The notes beneath the pieces were generated by a model. The model was not told the origin of the DNA and searched no databases. It worked only from the letters and a program-made list of their open reading frames with translations. A stretch of DNA of 34,464 nt from Acidobacteriota bacterium. Its GTDB lineage: Bacteria > Acidobacteriota > UBA6911 > RPQK01 > JAPXNP01. The position numbers and the translations under genes are program-made. Location: contig CP070717.1 in NCBI GenBank assembly GCA_020350445.1, positions 4,931,281 to 4,965,744 of the forward strand. The letters run 5' to 3'. This document shows, one piece after another, positions 33,950 through 34,464 of the stretch. How positions within the stretch are numbered: position 1 is the stretch's first letter; the number at the start of each line of letters is the position of its first letter.

Positions 33950-34219
33950 TCAGACGCGTTTACTCAGCAGTTCCATCACTTCGTCGATCTTCTGCTGGAT
34001 CTCCAATTCCTGCTGTGACTCCACCGCCGATCTCAGGCACCCCTGAATGTGCGACTTGAGAATCGACTGCTCGACCCGATGCAAGGCCGATTTGGCCGCC
34101 TTGATCTGAGTCAGGATATCGACGCAGTAGCGCCTATCCTCGATCATTCGTTTAATGCCTTTAACCTGTCCTTCAATCCGATTCAGACTGGCTAACTCTC
34201 CGCTATGATCCGGGTGCAT
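33950..34219 (-). CDS. csoR: CsoR family copper-sensing repressor
   Basis: An 89-residue DUF156/CsoR repressor that releases DNA when it binds Cu(I). The RIEGQVKGIKRMIE helix is typical. The copper ligands Cys32, His57 and Cys61 (SHIQGC) give the CsoR Cys-His-Cys fingerprint, separating it from nickel-type RcnR (Cys-His-His) and formaldehyde-type FrmR (Cys-His without the second Cys). GAGG with suitable spacing precedes the ATG. Its TGA is followed at once by the copA ATG, so the two are one operon. A matching operator lies in its own promoter (34252-34280), so it should be autoregulated. Confidence 0.93.
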   Translation of the reverse strand: MHPDHSGELASLNRIEGQVKGIKRMIEDRRYCVDILTQIKAAKSALHRVEQSILKSHIQGCLRSAVESQQELEIQQKIDEVMELLSKRV

Positions 34220-34251
34220 AGTATTCCTCTTCTGTTATTCAATCTCTCTAT

Positions 34252-34280
34252 ATACTATACCCGGGTAGGGTATATGTCAA
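34252..34280 (-). promoter_or_regulatory. csoR-copA promoter with CsoR-type operator in the spacer
   Basis: Read on the minus strand: TTGACA (plus-strand 34275-34280), a 17-bp spacer (34258-34274), then TAGTAT (34252-34257). The perfect inverted repeat TATACCC (34256-34262) / GGGTATA (34268-34274) with 5-bp centre fills the spacer and touches the -10. Its A/T flanks with a C/G centre resemble known CsoR operators. A bound repressor would block RNA polymerase directly. Confidence 0.8.
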
Positions 34281-34296
34281 CACCGACCCGCGTGGA

Positions 34297-34362
34297 ATGG
34301 CTGATGGCTGATCGCTAATGGCTGATGGCTAATGGCTGATGGCTAATCGCGAATCGCTGATC
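34297..34362. repeat. Heptanucleotide tandem repeat (nine ATSGCTR-type units)
   Basis: From 34297 the sequence is nine consecutive 7-mers: ATGGCTG twice, ATCGCTA, ATGGCTG, ATGGCTA, ATGGCTG, ATGGCTA, ATCGCGA, ATCGCTG, then ATCG. Only positions 3, 6 and 7 vary. It is the purest version of the heptamer tracts at 8605, 8723, 17522, 17582 and 17642. It lies just upstream of the csoR promoter. Confidence 0.9.
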
Positions 34363-34372
34363 GAGGAGACTT

Positions 34373-34421
34373 CCTGGAGTGCGGCACTTCGGTGCCGCCT
34401 TCCTTGAGGAACTTCAGTTCC
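34373..34421. repeat. Half-element related to the 170-bp repeat, two hairpins
   Basis: CCTGGAGTGCG (34373-34383) leads into the hairpin GCGGCAC-TTCG-GTGCCGC (34381-34398), a CTTCCTTGA linker and the palindrome GGAACTTCAGTTCC (34408-34421). The same order, read on the minus strand, makes up the right half of the 16394-16563 element. It continues toward the right edge, where no gene is seen. Confidence 0.75.
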
Positions 34422-34464
34422 GCCAAACCGCCCCCGCCTTCCCTCGTAAAGCAAGCCTCAAACC

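Overview
The window looks like chromosomal DNA from a moderately GC-rich, free-living Gram-negative bacterium. My best guess is an Acidobacteriota or related (Planctomycetota/Gemmatimonadota-like) lineage, possibly metagenome-derived. This rests on the type of Ser/Thr kinase with a TolB/PD40 propeller, the many exported glycan-processing proteins, a Tat-exported sugar-isomerase-like protein and a DUF5107-TPR protein. No rRNA, tRNA or other marker gene is present, so the placement is inference. No tRNA, CRISPR array, prophage or intact IS was seen.

Layout. 1-7200: a secreted protein with an internal duplication, a secreted esterase, a DUF1697 protein, a short GH29-like fucosidase, an EEISWGQ-type membrane protein, a serine beta-lactamase-like hydrolase and a DUF3553/GIY-YIG-like protein. 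7200-8510: a translationally coupled pair, a Cys-rich protein followed by a Tat-exported TIM-barrel isomerase-like protein. 8800-16400: a large divergent pair, DUF5107-TPR (minus) and a GH42-like glycosidase (plus), sharing a control region with three TGASTCA sites. 16600-19830: a radical SAM/SPASM-like protein and a GH101-like secreted glycosidase candidate. 19900-25300: pterin carbinolamine dehydratase, a type B carboxylesterase, an SDR, and a coupled propionate-type CoA-transferase/enoyl-CoA hydratase pair. 25500-31400: the receptor-like kinase and a full-length RapA homologue. 31400-34280: a copper module, csoR-copA on the minus strand.

Cooperation. The copper module is the most fully readable circuit: a CsoR with Cys32/His57/Cys61, an inverted-repeat operator lying inside the 17-bp spacer of its promoter, then CopA abutting it stop-to-start. 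CopA carries a second, CopZ-like metal-binding domain at its C-terminus. That domain begins with a Met preceded by a Shine-Dalgarno-like sequence, so the 3' end of copA may also yield a free 71-residue chaperone. The esterase, GH29-like, GH42-like, DUF5107 and GH101-like proteins suggest extracytoplasmic attack on decorated, perhaps fucosylated or sulfated, glycans, but no single operon joins them.

Repeats. Gene boundaries between 1 and 17730, and again at the right edge, carry a dispersed repeat family. It consists of short perfect hairpins, many with a TCC/GGA loop but different stems, a 46-60 bp unit beginning CCGGAACGTAACCG, and tracts of a 7-bp motif (consensus NTGGCTR). The heptamer number varies between units. 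A 170-bp element bounded by 12-bp perfect inverted repeats (16394-16563) is a related MITE/BIME-like structure. None of these repeats was seen between 17731 and 34290.
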